This document shows, piece by piece, positions 35,922-46,116 of a DNA stretch of 64,000 bases. Every line of letters begins with the position of its first letter. The stretch's first letter is position 1. The notes under the pieces were generated by a model that did not search any database, was not told the DNA's origin, and was given only the letters and a program-made list of their open reading frames with translations. Location: contig NZ_JAAIKD010000001.1 of the NCBI RefSeq assembly GCF_010820555.1, positions 124,001-188,000 on the forward strand, read 5' to 3'. The stretch is from Psychroflexus aurantiacus (GTDB lineage Bacteria; Bacteroidota; Bacteroidia; Flavobacteriales; Flavobacteriaceae). A program made the translations under genes and the position numbers.

Positions 35922-37948
35922 CTGGGTTTAAACCCCAGTTGTTTTTTAGCTACTTCAACATCGGTTGTGGGCTGCTGGCAGGTTTTATTTTCACAAATGT
36001 AAATCATGGTTTTTGAAGAATCCTTAGGCAGCTTATGGGTTAAAAGTTTCAGGTCTTCGGCTTGCCCTCCAAGAAAAACGCAGTTGCTCTGGTAATCAGA
36101 TTGCAGGGTTAAGGCCATTTCCTTAGCGTTTTTACCCAGGATAGCCACTTCATAAAACGGGAAGGTCATCCAGCCATATAGAATTTGCCAGTTGGCAGCA
36201 TAAGGACCGGATTTATAAAGTTTGGCTTCGACCTGTTGTAGCATTTTCTTAGCAGTTTGCAGATAGGCTTCATCATCGAATAGTTTGCCCAGTAGGAAAA
36301 GTGACTTCGCCAGTGACGAATTGGAGGCAGGAATAACATTGTCATTGATTTCATAGGTCCGGGAAATGAGCTTTTCTCCCGATTTGGAGGTGTATTGAAA
36401 CATGGAAGACGATCTCTCTTTAAAGTCTCTGAAGCAAATTTCAGTCAGTTGTCTTGCCTTGTTCAAATACTCCATTTTGAAAGTCACCTGATATAAATTG
36501 ATAAGCGCTTCAATCATAAACGCATAATCTTCAAGAAATCCAACAATGGATTTTTCTTCGTTACGCGTCCTTAGAAGTTTTTCATTTTCAACCCATCTGG
36601 TTTTCAATAAAAATTCAATAGCAGATTCAGCTAATTCTAAATAGTCCTCTTTCCGCAAGGCTTTGTAGGCTTCTACCAAACCCGAAATCATCAAAGCATT
36701 CCAGGACGTGAGTATTTTGTCATCCAGAGCAGGACGAATTCTCTTTTGTCGGTACCGATGTAATTTGTTTTTTAAATCTTCAAGCTCCTTTCTAAGAATT
36801 TTGAGATCCAGACCTTGATCCTTTGCATAATCCTGTGGAAACTGGCGGGCATATAAAATGTTTTTAGAGGATTCCCAATTTCCGCGTCTGGAAATGTTGT
36901 AGTAATCCTGAACCAGGTCCAGCTCGGTTTCAGAAAGGACTTCCGCTAATTCCCTGTAGGTCCACACATAATATTTACCTTCCTCTCCTTCACTATCGGC
37001 ATCCAAAGCAGAATAAAAGCCGGCTTCAGGGTGCTTCAGTTCCCGCTTTACAAAATCTATGGTTTCAGAAATCACCTGTTTATACTCTGGTTTGGGAAAT
37101 AAGCTATAGGCATTGGCATAGACATTCACAAGCAGGGCATTGTCGTAGAGCATCTTTTCAAAATGAGGCGCAAACCATTTATCGTCCACAGCATATCTGG
37201 AAAAACCTCCTCCCACTTGATCGTAAATCCCCCCGAGAGCCATTCCATCCAGGGTTTTGAGAAAGGCTTCAGCACCAAAATTATCCTGAGTCCTCTTATA
37301 ATACTGAAGTAAAAATTGCCAGGAATTAGACATGGGAAACTTCGGTGCTCCTTTAAATCCTCCGTTTTCCAAATCAACAATGTTCTGCCAGCTCATTATA
37401 AAATCGGTATAACTGGAAGAACTAAATTCATTTTCACCGTCTACAGGAGAAAGCTCCTGTGACATCTGAATCCCATCAGTAACCTTTTCGGCTGTTTCCA
37501 GCAACTGATCGTAACTGGAGGCATAGGCCTTGGCCACGTTAGACAGGACTTTTTTCCAGTTTTCTTTAGGAAAGTAAGTCGCTGCATAAAAGGGTCTCCC
37601 GTCTGGAAGGGCAAAAGCATTGAGTGGCCACCCCCCTCTGCCGGTTAGCATTTGCGCTGCTTCCATATAAATATGATCGATGTCCGGTCGCTCTTCTCTG
37701 TCGATTTTAATACACACAAAATGCGCATTCATCAGTTCCGCTACCTCTTCATCCTCAAAGGATTCGTGAGCCATCACGTGGCACCAGTGGCAGGCCGCGT
37801 AGCCTACACTTATGATCAAAGGCTTGTTTTCTTTCTGAGCACGCCGAAGGACTTCCGGACTCCATTCTTCCCAGTTTACGGGATTTTCAGCATGCTGAAG
37901 GAGATACGGACTTGTGGCGTGTTTTAAGTTATTGGCTTGGGCTGACAT
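35918..37948 (-). CDS. Thioredoxin-domain protein (DUF255/YyaL-like)
   Basis: Taking the ATG at 37948 (MSAQANNLKHATSPYLLQHA) gives 676 residues, the usual form. A longer frame from 38002 only adds 18 unlikely residues. The N-terminal domain (about 1-165) is thioredoxin-like with the CxxC pair in YAACHWCHVMAHESFED near residue 45. The remainder is an alpha/alpha-barrel glycosidase-like region with FPMSNSWQFLLQYY, GGIYDQVGGGF and DKILTSWNALMI, as in the DUF255/spermatogenesis-associated protein 20 family. Function is not established; redox or sugar-related roles have been proposed for the family. No signal peptide. It probably has its own transcript. Confidence 0.9.
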   Translation of the reverse strand: MSAQANNLKHATSPYLLQHAENPVNWEEWSPEVLRRAQKENKPLIISVGYAACHWCHVMAHESFEDEEVAELMNAHFVCIKIDREERPDIDHIYMEAAQMLTGRGGWPLNAFALPDGRPFYAATYFPKENWKKVLSNVAKAYASSYDQLLETAEKVTDGIQMSQELSPVDGENEFSSSSYTDFIMSWQNIVDLENGGFKGAPKFPMSNSWQFLLQYYKRTQDNFGAEAFLKTLDGMALGGIYDQVGGGFSRYAVDDKWFAPHFEKMLYDNALLVNVYANAYSLFPKPEYKQVISETIDFVKRELKHPEAGFYSALDADSEGEEGKYYVWTYRELAEVLSETELDLVQDYYNISRRGNWESSKNILYARQFPQDYAKDQGLDLKILRKELEDLKNKLHRYRQKRIRPALDDKILTSWNALMISGLVEAYKALRKEDYLELAESAIEFLLKTRWVENEKLLRTRNEEKSIVGFLEDYAFMIEALINLYQVTFKMEYLNKARQLTEICFRDFKERSSSMFQYTSKSGEKLISRTYEINDNVIPASNSSLAKSLFLLGKLFDDEAYLQTAKKMLQQVEAKLYKSGPYAANWQILYGWMTFPFYEVAILGKNAKEMALTLQSDYQSNCVFLGGQAEDLKLLTHKLPKDSSKTMIYICENKTCQQPTTDVEVAKKQLGFKPS

Positions 37949-38069
37949 GAATTCTTTTTCTTGAAAATTACATATTTTTCCTGCTTCCGAATATAAAGTC
38001 ATCTTAAAACTGAAGTTTTACATAAACCTAAATCTTATCCTGAACTCAATCCTGCGCTTTGTAAAAAAA

Positions 38070-38100
38070 TTGGAAAGCGATTTAAAATTCTGTATTTTCA
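38070..38100 (+). promoter_or_regulatory. Putative promoter of the CoA transferase genes
   Basis: TTG at 38070-38072, a spacer of 20 bases and TATTTTCA at 38093-38100. This is close to the Bacteroidota pattern TTG-N17-23-TAnnTTTG, with C instead of G at the seventh base. It lies just upstream of the scoA ATG at 38119. Confidence 0.5.
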
Positions 38101-38118
38101 ACCTAAATAAAAAAATCA

Positions 38119-38811
38119 ATGATCAATAAAACTGTAAATAACGTAACCGAAGCACTGGAAGGGGTTCAGGATGGCATGACTTTCATGCTTGGAGGTTTTG
38201 GGCTCAGCGGTATACCCGAGAATTCTATAAAAGAGCTCGTTAAAAGAAATGTTCAGGACGTCACCTGCATTTCAAACAATGCGGGGGTAGACGACTTTGG
38301 CTTAGGCCTGCTCTTAAAGAAGAAGCAGATCAAAAAAATGATTTCATCTTATGTTGGCGAAAACGCAGAATTTGAACGCCAAATGCTCAGCGGAGAACTG
38401 GATGTAGAGCTCATTCCCCAGGGAACTCTGGCAGAACGCTGCAGAGCTGCTCAAAATGGCATTCCGGCGTTCTACACCCCTGCTGGCTACGGCACAGAAG
38501 TCGCAGAGGGGAAAGAGGTTAGAGATTTTGATGGAAAACCGCATATTATGGAGAAAGCCTTTGTAGCCGACTTCGCCTTCGTCAAAGCCTGGAAGGGGGA
38601 TGAAGCAGGAAATTTAATTTTCAAGGGGACAGCCAGAAACTTTAATCCGCTGATGTGCGGAGCAGCAAAAGTCACCGTTGTGGAAGTTGAAGAACTGGTA
38701 AAACCAGGCGAATTGGATCCTAATTTTATTCATATCCCGGGCATCTTCGTGCAGCGTATTTTCCAGGGAGAGGCTTATGAAAAACGCATAGAACAACGAA
38801 CCACTCAATAA
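38119..38811 (+). CDS. scoA: 3-oxoacid CoA-transferase subunit A
   Basis: The 230-residue subunit contains [16 protein letters not shown] near residue 20, ISNNAG and [22 protein letters not shown] near 60, and the [12 protein letters not shown] and [10 protein letters not shown] blocks of family I CoA transferases. With subunit B it moves CoA between succinyl-CoA or acetyl-CoA and 3-oxoacids (acetoacetate) in the cytoplasm, used in ketone-body or butyrate-type metabolism. In most genomes scoA and scoB are adjacent; here a decayed gene separates them (see 38842-39092). A good promoter-like signal lies upstream. Confidence 0.94.
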   Translation: MINKTVNNVTEALEGVQDGMTFMLGGFGLSGIPENSIKELVKRNVQDVTCISNNAGVDDFGLGLLLKKKQIKKMISSYVGENAEFERQMLSGELDVELIPQGTLAERCRAAQNGIPAFYTPAGYGTEVAEGKEVRDFDGKPHIMEKAFVADFAFVKAWKGDEAGNLIFKGTARNFNPLMCGAAKVTVVEVEELVKPGELDPNFIHIPGIFVQRIFQGEAYEKRIEQRTTQ

Positions 38812-38841
38812 ATAAGAATGAAGTCAATTTGAAAATGAGAA

Positions 38842-39092
38842 ATGGCAACTCAACTATTTAAAAGTAACACCTCAAGAGGTGCAAATATAAGAGAGGCTCA
38901 AAATGCAGAAACTAAAGCTGGCTTTATTCACAAATTTAAAATAGCTGCAAATGAAGCAAACGAAACTAAATATTGGCTTGAGCTCTGCAAAACCTCAAAT
39001 TATTATCTAGCTCCAAAAGAGATTCTATTGATGACCTTAAGGCAATCATTAAAGTAACCAGCAAGATCAGATCTTCTTCAAAGAAACCATAA
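38842..39092 (+). pseudogene. Decayed four-helix-bundle (S23/IVS-type) gene between scoA and scoB
   Basis: The frame from 38842 codes for QLFKSNTSRGANIREAQNAE and then a segment with FIHKFKIAANEANETKYWLEL. This is the central part of the four-helix-bundle family first known from intervening sequences in 23S rRNA genes. The frame then stops after about 71 residues, but a one-base shift near 39020 continues it with DSIDDLKAIIKVTSKI and a basic Ser/Lys-rich end, stopping at 39090-39092. About 40 N-terminal residues normally found in this family are missing. The gene is thus truncated and frameshifted. Confidence 0.7.
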
Positions 39093-39117
39093 ATTTCAAA
39101 TTATTAAATTAAATAAT

Positions 39118-39771
39118 ATGTTAGATAAAACCGGAATTGCAAAACGAATTGCTCAGGAAGTACAGGATGGATATTACGTCAATCTTGGTATTGGCATCCC
39201 GACCCTGGTAGCCAATTACGTTCGCAATGATATCGAATTGGAATTCCAAAGTGAAAATGGAATTTTGGGCATGGGCCCTTTTCCCAAGGAAGAAGAGGTC
39301 GATGCAGATCTCATCAATGCAGGAAAACAAACCATAACCGCTCTTCCCGGAGCCAGCTTTTTTGACTCGTCTATGAGCTTTGGCATGATACGGGGACAGC
39401 ACGTGGACCTTACCATTTTAGGCGCTATGGAAGTTGCTCAGAATGGAAATATCGCCAACTGGAAGATCCCAGGCAAGATGGTGAAAGGCATGGGCGGCGC
39501 CATGGATCTGGTAGGATCTGCCAAAAATATAATTGTCGCTATGATGCATACCAATAAAGCCGGGGATTCTAAATTACTCAAAGCCTGTTCACTTCCGCTA
39601 ACGGGGGTAGAATGTGTGACTAAAATCGTTACCAACATGGCTGTTTTAGATATCGTGGATAAAAAATTCAGACTTCTGGAACGCGCTCCGGGCGTCAGTG
39701 TAGAAGAAATTCAAAAAGCCACTGAAGGCGATTTGATCATAGAAGGCGATATTCCGGAAATGGCGATCTAA
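39118..39771 (+). CDS. scoB: 3-oxoacid CoA-transferase subunit B
   Basis: The 217-residue subunit carries the catalytic glutamate in the QSENGILGMGP segment (residue about 45-55), plus VNLGIGIPTLVANYV, GKQTITALPGASFFDSSMSF and a GAMEVAQNGNIANWKIPGKM motif. These are signatures of subunit B of the family I CoA transferases. It is preceded by a 26-base gap after the decayed four-helix-bundle gene. It should assemble with ScoA; the intervening pseudogene may reduce translational coupling but the transcript could still be shared. A bidirectional terminator follows. Confidence 0.94.
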   Translation: MLDKTGIAKRIAQEVQDGYYVNLGIGIPTLVANYVRNDIELEFQSENGILGMGPFPKEEEVDADLINAGKQTITALPGASFFDSSMSFGMIRGQHVDLTILGAMEVAQNGNIANWKIPGKMVKGMGGAMDLVGSAKNIIVAMMHTNKAGDSKLLKACSLPLTGVECVTKIVTNMAVLDIVDKKFRLLERAPGVSVEEIQKATEGDLIIEGDIPEMAI

Positions 39772-39786
39772 GCGATGTATTAAAAC

Positions 39787-39827
39787 CAAAAAAGGGCCAA
39801 TCTTTTGGATTGGCCTTTTTTTTTTAT
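39787..39827. terminator. Bidirectional terminator between scoB and atpC
   Basis: GGCCAATC (39795-39802) pairs with GATTGGCC (39808-39815). A runs on the left and a long T run on the right allow termination of both converging transcripts, scoB from the left and atpDC from the right. Confidence 0.85.
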
Positions 39828-39842
39828 TGATTTGATGTCATA

Positions 39843-40118
39843 TTAATCGATTAAGATGACCACCTTATTGTCTTTAAGTTCAATGACACCCCCGGAAATA
39901 TCAAAATACAATTTTGAATCTTCTTTGTAAAATTGGTCTTTAGAGCCTTTAGGCAAAGTGACGGAGGAGTCGAGTTTTATCGATCCTTTTTTCAAAACTG
40001 AAACGACAGGAGCGTGGTTATCCAAAATTTGAAATTCCCCGCTGATTCCTGGAACACTCACAGATTTGACTTCATCACTGAGTATAATTTGTTCTGGACT
40101 AACTATTTCTAGGTGCAT
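39843..40118 (-). CDS. atpC: ATP synthase subunit epsilon
   Basis: This 91-residue protein is the short epsilon form usual in Bacteroidota. It holds the N-terminal beta-sandwich of epsilon (MHLEIVSPEQIILSDEV, SVPGISGEFQIL, DNHAPVVSVLKKG) and lacks the C-terminal two-helix inhibitory arm. It is encoded 11 bases after atpD; the pair forms a two-gene operon separate from the other ATP synthase genes, an arrangement common in this phylum. In the F1 central stalk it couples rotation to the catalytic head. Confidence 0.93.
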   Translation of the reverse strand: MHLEIVSPEQIILSDEVKSVSVPGISGEFQILDNHAPVVSVLKKGSIKLDSSVTLPKGSKDQFYKEDSKLYFDISGGVIELKDNKVVILID

Positions 40119-40129
40119 TTAATGTATTT

Positions 40130-41644
<1,515 letters not shown>

Positions 41645-41662
41645 CTAAGGATTTTATTTAGT

Positions 41663-41681
41663 GGATTTTCTGAGAAAATCC
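41663..41681 (-). other. Perfect 8-bp hairpin in the atpDC leader
   Basis: GGATTTTC, loop TCA (minus strand), GAAAATCC. It lies 22 bases before the atpD start codon, well inside the predicted 5' untranslated leader that would start near 41693. No T run follows, so it is not an intrinsic terminator. A role in mRNA stability or translation control is possible. Confidence 0.55.
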
Positions 41682-41699
41682 GTATTTAAAATTTTTTTG

Positions 41700-41707
41700 C
41701 AAATATA
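41700..41707 (-). promoter_or_regulatory. Putative -7 box for atpDC
   Basis: The minus strand reads TATATTTG, an exact match to TAnnTTTG, 59 bases before the atpD start codon. The nearest TTG upstream is about 25 bases away, slightly longer than the usual -33 spacing. Confidence 0.5.
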
Positions 41708-41765
41708 TAGTATTTAAATAAATCTTTTATTGCAATATGCTATTTAATCAAAAATTGATTTTTAT

Positions 41766-43613
41766 CTATTCTACCGTTACCGATTTTGCAAGATTTCTGG
41801 GCTGATCCACATTTTTGCCCAGCATTACCGCAATGTGATAGGAGAATAATTGAAGCGGTATGGTCGTGAGCAAGGGCGTAAGGGCTTCAAAAGTCTCCGG
41901 CACCTCTATAATATGGTCTGCCATACTTTTAACCGAGGTATCCCCTTCAGTCACAATGGCTATGATTTTTCCTTTTCTGGACTTTATTTCCTGAATATTA
42001 CTGACCACTTTTTCATAATGTCCGGTTTTGGTAGCGATAACTACCACAGGCATTTGTTCATCGATAAGCGCAATAGGTCCATGCTTCATTTCTGCTGCCG
42101 GATATCCTTCAGCGTGAATATAGGAAATCTCCTTAAGCTTTAAGGCTCCTTCCAGGGCAACCGGGAAATTATAGCCTCTGCCTAAGTAAAGGCAGTTCTT
42201 TGCATTTTTATATACCTCTGCCACTTTGACGATGTGCTTATTCGATTCTAAGGCTTTTTCAATTTTGGCAGGAATCTGTTCCATCTCATTCAGGTACATG
42301 TGGTAATCTGAGTTAGAAATAGAGCCTTTGGCTTTGCCTAATTTCAAGGCTATTAAACTCAATACTGTAATCTGGGTGGTGAAGGCTTTGGTAGAAGCTA
42401 CTCCTATCTCCGGACCTGCATGCGTGTAAGCTCCGGCATGGGTTTCTCTGGAAATAGAGGAGCCTACAACATTACACACTCCAAAAACAAAAGCACCATT
42501 TTCTTTAGCCAGTTTGATAGCCGCCATGGTATCTGCTGTTTCTCCACTTTGAGAAATAGCAATAACCACATCATCTTTATTGATAACAGGATTTCTGTAC
42601 CTGAACTCTGATGCATATTCCACTTCCACAGGAATTCTGGCCAGATCTTCAAAAATATATTCTGAAACTAATCCTGCATGCCATGAAGTTCCACAAGCCA
42701 CCACTACAATTCGCTTGGCATTAAGAAATTTCTCAAGATTATCATCTATGCCCGCCATTCTGATAATGCCTTGGTCAGCCAGCATTCTTCCCCTGTACGT
42801 GTCTTTAATGGCACTGGGCTGCTCATAAATTTCTTTCAGCATAAAATGATCGTAACCCGCTTTTTCGATTTGATCAAGATTCATCTGAAGCTTCTGTATA
42901 TAAGGATCTACCAAAGAGTCATCCTGTATTTTTCTTACTTTCACGTGCTTACCCAATCTCACAACCGCCATTTCACCATCCTCAAGATAAATGGCTTTTT
43001 TGGTATATTCTATAAAAGGAGAGGCATCTGAAGCTATGTAATATTCATTATCCCCAACTCCAATAGCCAGCGGACTTCCCAATCTGGCCACGACGATTTC
43101 GTTGGTTTTTGCTTTATCGAATACGGCAATCGCATAGGCGCCAACCGTTTGATTCAGGGCGATTTGAACCGCCTTACCTAATTTTACTTCCTCATTCACC
43201 ATGATATCCTCGATCAAATTCACGAGGACTTCGGTGTCTGTATCTGATGAGAAGGTGTAGCCCCTGTTTTGAAGTTCTTTTTTTAAGGATTCATAATTTT
43301 CTATGATTCCATTATGTATGATGGCCAGTTTCCCGGAATTTGAAAAATGAGGATGAGAGTTGACATCATTGGGCTCGCCATGCGTGGCCCAACGCGTATG
43401 TCCAATTCCAACAGTTCCTTTGAGCGGTATTTCAGCCTCGCATTTCTCCTGTAAATCTGCAACTTTACCCTTGGTTTTACAAAAATTGAGGTCTTTCCCA
43501 TCGTAAATGGCAATACCCGCACTGTCGTATCCTCTGTATTCCAGGCGTTTTAAGCCTTTAAGTATAATAGGGTAAGCTTGCTGCTCTCCTATATATCCTA
43601 CAATTCCACACAT
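41766..43613 (-). CDS. glmS: Glutamine--fructose-6-phosphate aminotransferase
   Basis: The 615-residue enzyme makes glucosamine 6-phosphate from fructose 6-phosphate and glutamine, the first step to UDP-GlcNAc for peptidoglycan and lipid A. The N-terminal glutaminase starts with Cys2 in MCGIVGYIG and has HTRWATHGEPN near 75. The two sugar-isomerase (SIS) domains show CGTSWHAGL near 310 and SQSGETADT near 355. The C-terminal end LAKSVTVE with its invariant Lys is intact. It is the third gene of the unit GT5-like protein, DUF4270, glmS, with a 12-base gap. No glmS ribozyme-like element is expected or seen. Confidence 0.98.
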   Translation of the reverse strand: MCGIVGYIGEQQAYPIILKGLKRLEYRGYDSAGIAIYDGKDLNFCKTKGKVADLQEKCEAEIPLKGTVGIGHTRWATHGEPNDVNSHPHFSNSGKLAIIHNGIIENYESLKKELQNRGYTFSSDTDTEVLVNLIEDIMVNEEVKLGKAVQIALNQTVGAYAIAVFDKAKTNEIVVARLGSPLAIGVGDNEYYIASDASPFIEYTKKAIYLEDGEMAVVRLGKHVKVRKIQDDSLVDPYIQKLQMNLDQIEKAGYDHFMLKEIYEQPSAIKDTYRGRMLADQGIIRMAGIDDNLEKFLNAKRIVVVACGTSWHAGLVSEYIFEDLARIPVEVEYASEFRYRNPVINKDDVVIAISQSGETADTMAAIKLAKENGAFVFGVCNVVGSSISRETHAGAYTHAGPEIGVASTKAFTTQITVLSLIALKLGKAKGSISNSDYHMYLNEMEQIPAKIEKALESNKHIVKVAEVYKNAKNCLYLGRGYNFPVALEGALKLKEISYIHAEGYPAAEMKHGPIALIDEQMPVVVIATKTGHYEKVVSNIQEIKSRKGKIIAIVTEGDTSVKSMADHIIEVPETFEALTPLLTTIPLQLFSYHIAVMLGKNVDQPRNLAKSVTVE

Positions 43614-43624
43614 ATAAATAGATA

Positions 43625-45181
43625 TTAGTTAGTTTTGGTATAAATTATTCTGAGCTTAAGTTTTTTCGCTTCATTAGGAGATTGATTCCCATGAAGAACA
43701 ATACCACGAGGAGTTTCCAACATCGCTCTGGGAACGTTTTCAGAAAAACCCGATTGTGTATTTCTGGTTCTAACCAAATTAGGATTATTAACATTTGGCG
43801 TGACATACAGGCCTAAACGCACACTTGTAGAATCATTGTTAATGACATTGTTGATGTAAGACGTTAATCTTATTTTATAGAAAAGATCTCCGTTATCATC
43901 TTCTGTTAAGGGACCTAAATGCACCTGTCTCGACAAATTTGGATTATCGGATGCTGTCGGATCTCTCGCGAAATCTTCCAAAACAACATTATCGTCCAGG
44001 TTAAACAAAAAAATTCTGTTTATTCTGTTCCTCGGAGATTCTGCAATATCCTCGTTGATGTAAAAATCTAAACTAGCTTCATTAATCAGCCAGTTTTTCG
44101 CTCTCAATTCCTCCAGTTCGTCAGAAACACCATCGCCATCCTGATCCGGGCCCGTAAAAAGTTCTATGATTCCTGAAGAGCCTTCACCGCCTTTTAAGTA
44201 TATGTTTTCTTCCCCTTCTTCAAGGTTCTGATTAGACAGGTCTATAGCGAAATTATCATCATAAAGATTGAGTTTTATCCCGTTGAAATTCAAAACATAT
44301 TGACCATAGTTAATTACTGGATCGGTTTGATTTTCTCCGGCTTCGACTTCATTTCTGAAGTAAATCGTAATATTAGCATCCGGATTATCGAGATTAAACA
44401 AAGCCATGCTCGAAGCTGTTTCCTGCTGTTCGGCTTCAATCAAAAAGCCTCTCAGGTAATTCTTGAAAGCATTGTTACTCACCAAAGCTTCAGGCGTAGA
44501 GGGCGTGATGATTTTATCCTGAAAATACTGATTAGGCATTTTAATTCGAATTCTTGGAGACAGGCTCAAGGTATCTTTTGTTCCATCAGAGAATAATTGG
44601 AATACCTCAACGGGCTCTGTAAATTCTGAAGGATCTATCACTTGAGAAGTCACTATAGGAGTAGATTCAATATTGGACCTAAATTCATCCAGCTGATTGG
44701 TGAAATAGAGCTGCTGTTCTCTAAAATCACTTTCCGAACCCGGATCCAGATCTCTTAAATAATGATTGGATTGAAAAACGTTTATTTTAAAACTCCCGTC
44801 ACCAAAAACAGAATCTAATTCATACACTTCATTTTCTACTTGTCTGCTGTAAAAAGGAAGGGTCATCACCACAGAATCTATGACTGTATTGTCTGCAAAT
44901 TCCGGGCTGGTTCCTGTCAAACTAAGCTGGGTGAGTATTTTGGTTTCGGAGACTCCAAACTCAGGATCATCGTACTTTCCCAGGAGATAATTACTGGAAC
45001 CATTGGTTTGAATGGAATTGTGTTTTACGCTGTAAGCTGTAATATTTTCAATCTCGTAAGCAGGCTGAATCGCTATACTGTTTATGAAGTCTGTTCCAAC
45101 TTCTGAATACTCATTCTCACAAGACCATAGAAAGGTTAAAACAAAAACTGAAGCCAGGCTTCTTAATGCAAATTTTGACAT
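43625..45181 (-). CDS. DUF4270 lipoprotein
   Basis: The 518-residue precursor has a lipoprotein signal peptide with the lipid Cys in LWSCENEYSEVGTDF near residue 20. It has the DUF4270 pattern: the SEVGTDFI segment right after the Cys, SSNYLLGKYDDPEFG near residue 65, and a large beta-rich body. DUF4270 proteins are Bacteroidota surface lipoproteins of unknown function. The gene follows the GT5-like gene by four bases and precedes glmS by eleven, a conserved order in flavobacteria, so a link to cell envelope or sugar metabolism is plausible but unproven. Confidence 0.88.
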   Translation of the reverse strand: MSKFALRSLASVFVLTFLWSCENEYSEVGTDFINSIAIQPAYEIENITAYSVKHNSIQTNGSSNYLLGKYDDPEFGVSETKILTQLSLTGTSPEFADNTVIDSVVMTLPFYSRQVENEVYELDSVFGDGSFKINVFQSNHYLRDLDPGSESDFREQQLYFTNQLDEFRSNIESTPIVTSQVIDPSEFTEPVEVFQLFSDGTKDTLSLSPRIRIKMPNQYFQDKIITPSTPEALVSNNAFKNYLRGFLIEAEQQETASSMALFNLDNPDANITIYFRNEVEAGENQTDPVINYGQYVLNFNGIKLNLYDDNFAIDLSNQNLEEGEENIYLKGGEGSSGIIELFTGPDQDGDGVSDELEELRAKNWLINEASLDFYINEDIAESPRNRINRIFLFNLDDNVVLEDFARDPTASDNPNLSRQVHLGPLTEDDNGDLFYKIRLTSYINNVINNDSTSVRLGLYVTPNVNNPNLVRTRNTQSGFSENVPRAMLETPRGIVLHGNQSPNEAKKLKLRIIYTKTN

Positions 45182-45185
45182 ATAA

Positions 45186-46007
45186 TTAATCTTCTTCTTC
45201 GTTTAAAATATCTCTTAAATAATAAGTTTGGTAAGCATTCGCCATTTCTTCTCGCTTTACATAGGCAAGAATAGGAAGTTCTGACTTCTCGATATAAGTT
45301 TTTAAGTCTTCAGAAATCTCTTCGCTTCCAATGACGAGACCGTCAGAATTATCGATGGCGACTTTCAGAATATTATCGTGGGTAGGATTATCCAGGTGCG
45401 CTACGGCATCATCTTCAATGCCATCAAACAAAACTTTCTTCTTCATCTCTTCATCTAACGTCCCTTCAAAGCTTTGATTGTATAATGAGGTTACAATTTT
45501 AGCATCGGAGAACAAAGGTTCATTACCATAATAATGCCTTAAGTACATGGGGAGCAAGGACGACATCCAACCGTGTACGTGGATGATGTCTGGGGCCCAG
45601 TTCAATTTCTTTACCGTTTCGATAACTCCTTTTGCAAAAAATATGGCACGCTCATCGTTATCTTCAAACAACTCACCATCTTCATCAGAAAAAGTGGCTT
45701 TTCTTTTAAAATAATCTTCGTTATCTATAAAATAAACCTGCATTCTTTCTTTCGGGATAGAGGCCACCTTAATAATAAGCGGCATATCTAAATCATTGAT
45801 GACCAAATTCATTCCGGAAAGCCTTATTACCTCATGGAGCTGATGTCTCCGTTCATTTATATTTCCAAATCTAGGCATGAAAATACGAGTTTGTCCACCC
45901 GCTGCATTGATTAATTTCGGAGCTTCAAAGGCTGCTGAAGAAATGTCATTTTCTGGCAAATAAGGAACGACCTCAGATGAAACGTAAAGTATGCGTTTAT
46001 CTTTCAT
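45186..46007 (-). CDS. Glycogen/starch-synthase-like protein, N-terminal domain only
   Basis: The 273-residue protein matches only the N-terminal half of GT5 glycogen synthase: ILYVSSEVVPYLPENDISSAA at the start, MPRFGNINERRHQLHEV near 45, FFAKGVIETVKKLNWAPDIIHVHGW near 125, then LPMYLRHYY. A typical GlgA is about 480 residues and holds the second Rossmann domain with the nucleotide-sugar site; that half is absent. It is probably not a complete glycogen synthase and may be a sugar-binding regulator. It is conserved in this position in flavobacteria, upstream of DUF4270 and glmS and divergent from panC. Confidence 0.82.
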   Translation of the reverse strand: MKDKRILYVSSEVVPYLPENDISSAAFEAPKLINAAGGQTRIFMPRFGNINERRHQLHEVIRLSGMNLVINDLDMPLIIKVASIPKERMQVYFIDNEDYFKRKATFSDEDGELFEDNDERAIFFAKGVIETVKKLNWAPDIIHVHGWMSSLLPMYLRHYYGNEPLFSDAKIVTSLYNQSFEGTLDEEMKKKVLFDGIEDDAVAHLDNPTHDNILKVAIDNSDGLVIGSEEISEDLKTYIEKSELPILAYVKREEMANAYQTYYLRDILNEEED

Positions 46008-46044
46008 AAAATTCTTACATTAAAGATTAATGGCAAAAAGTTGG

Positions 46045-46091
46045 CAAATTTACAAAAATTTATGCGGATTCCCGCGAAAATATTAATATTG
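46045..46091. promoter_or_regulatory. Divergent -7 boxes between the GT5-like gene and panC
   Basis: On the minus strand TAAATTTG (46045-46052) is a perfect TAnnTTTG match for the GT5-DUF4270-glmS unit. On the plus strand TAATATTG (46084-46091) is a one-mismatch match for panC. A GCGG-attc-CCGC palindrome lies between them. Confidence 0.4.
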
Positions 46092-46116
46092 CAAATCCAA
46101 ATCAGATACTTAACCT

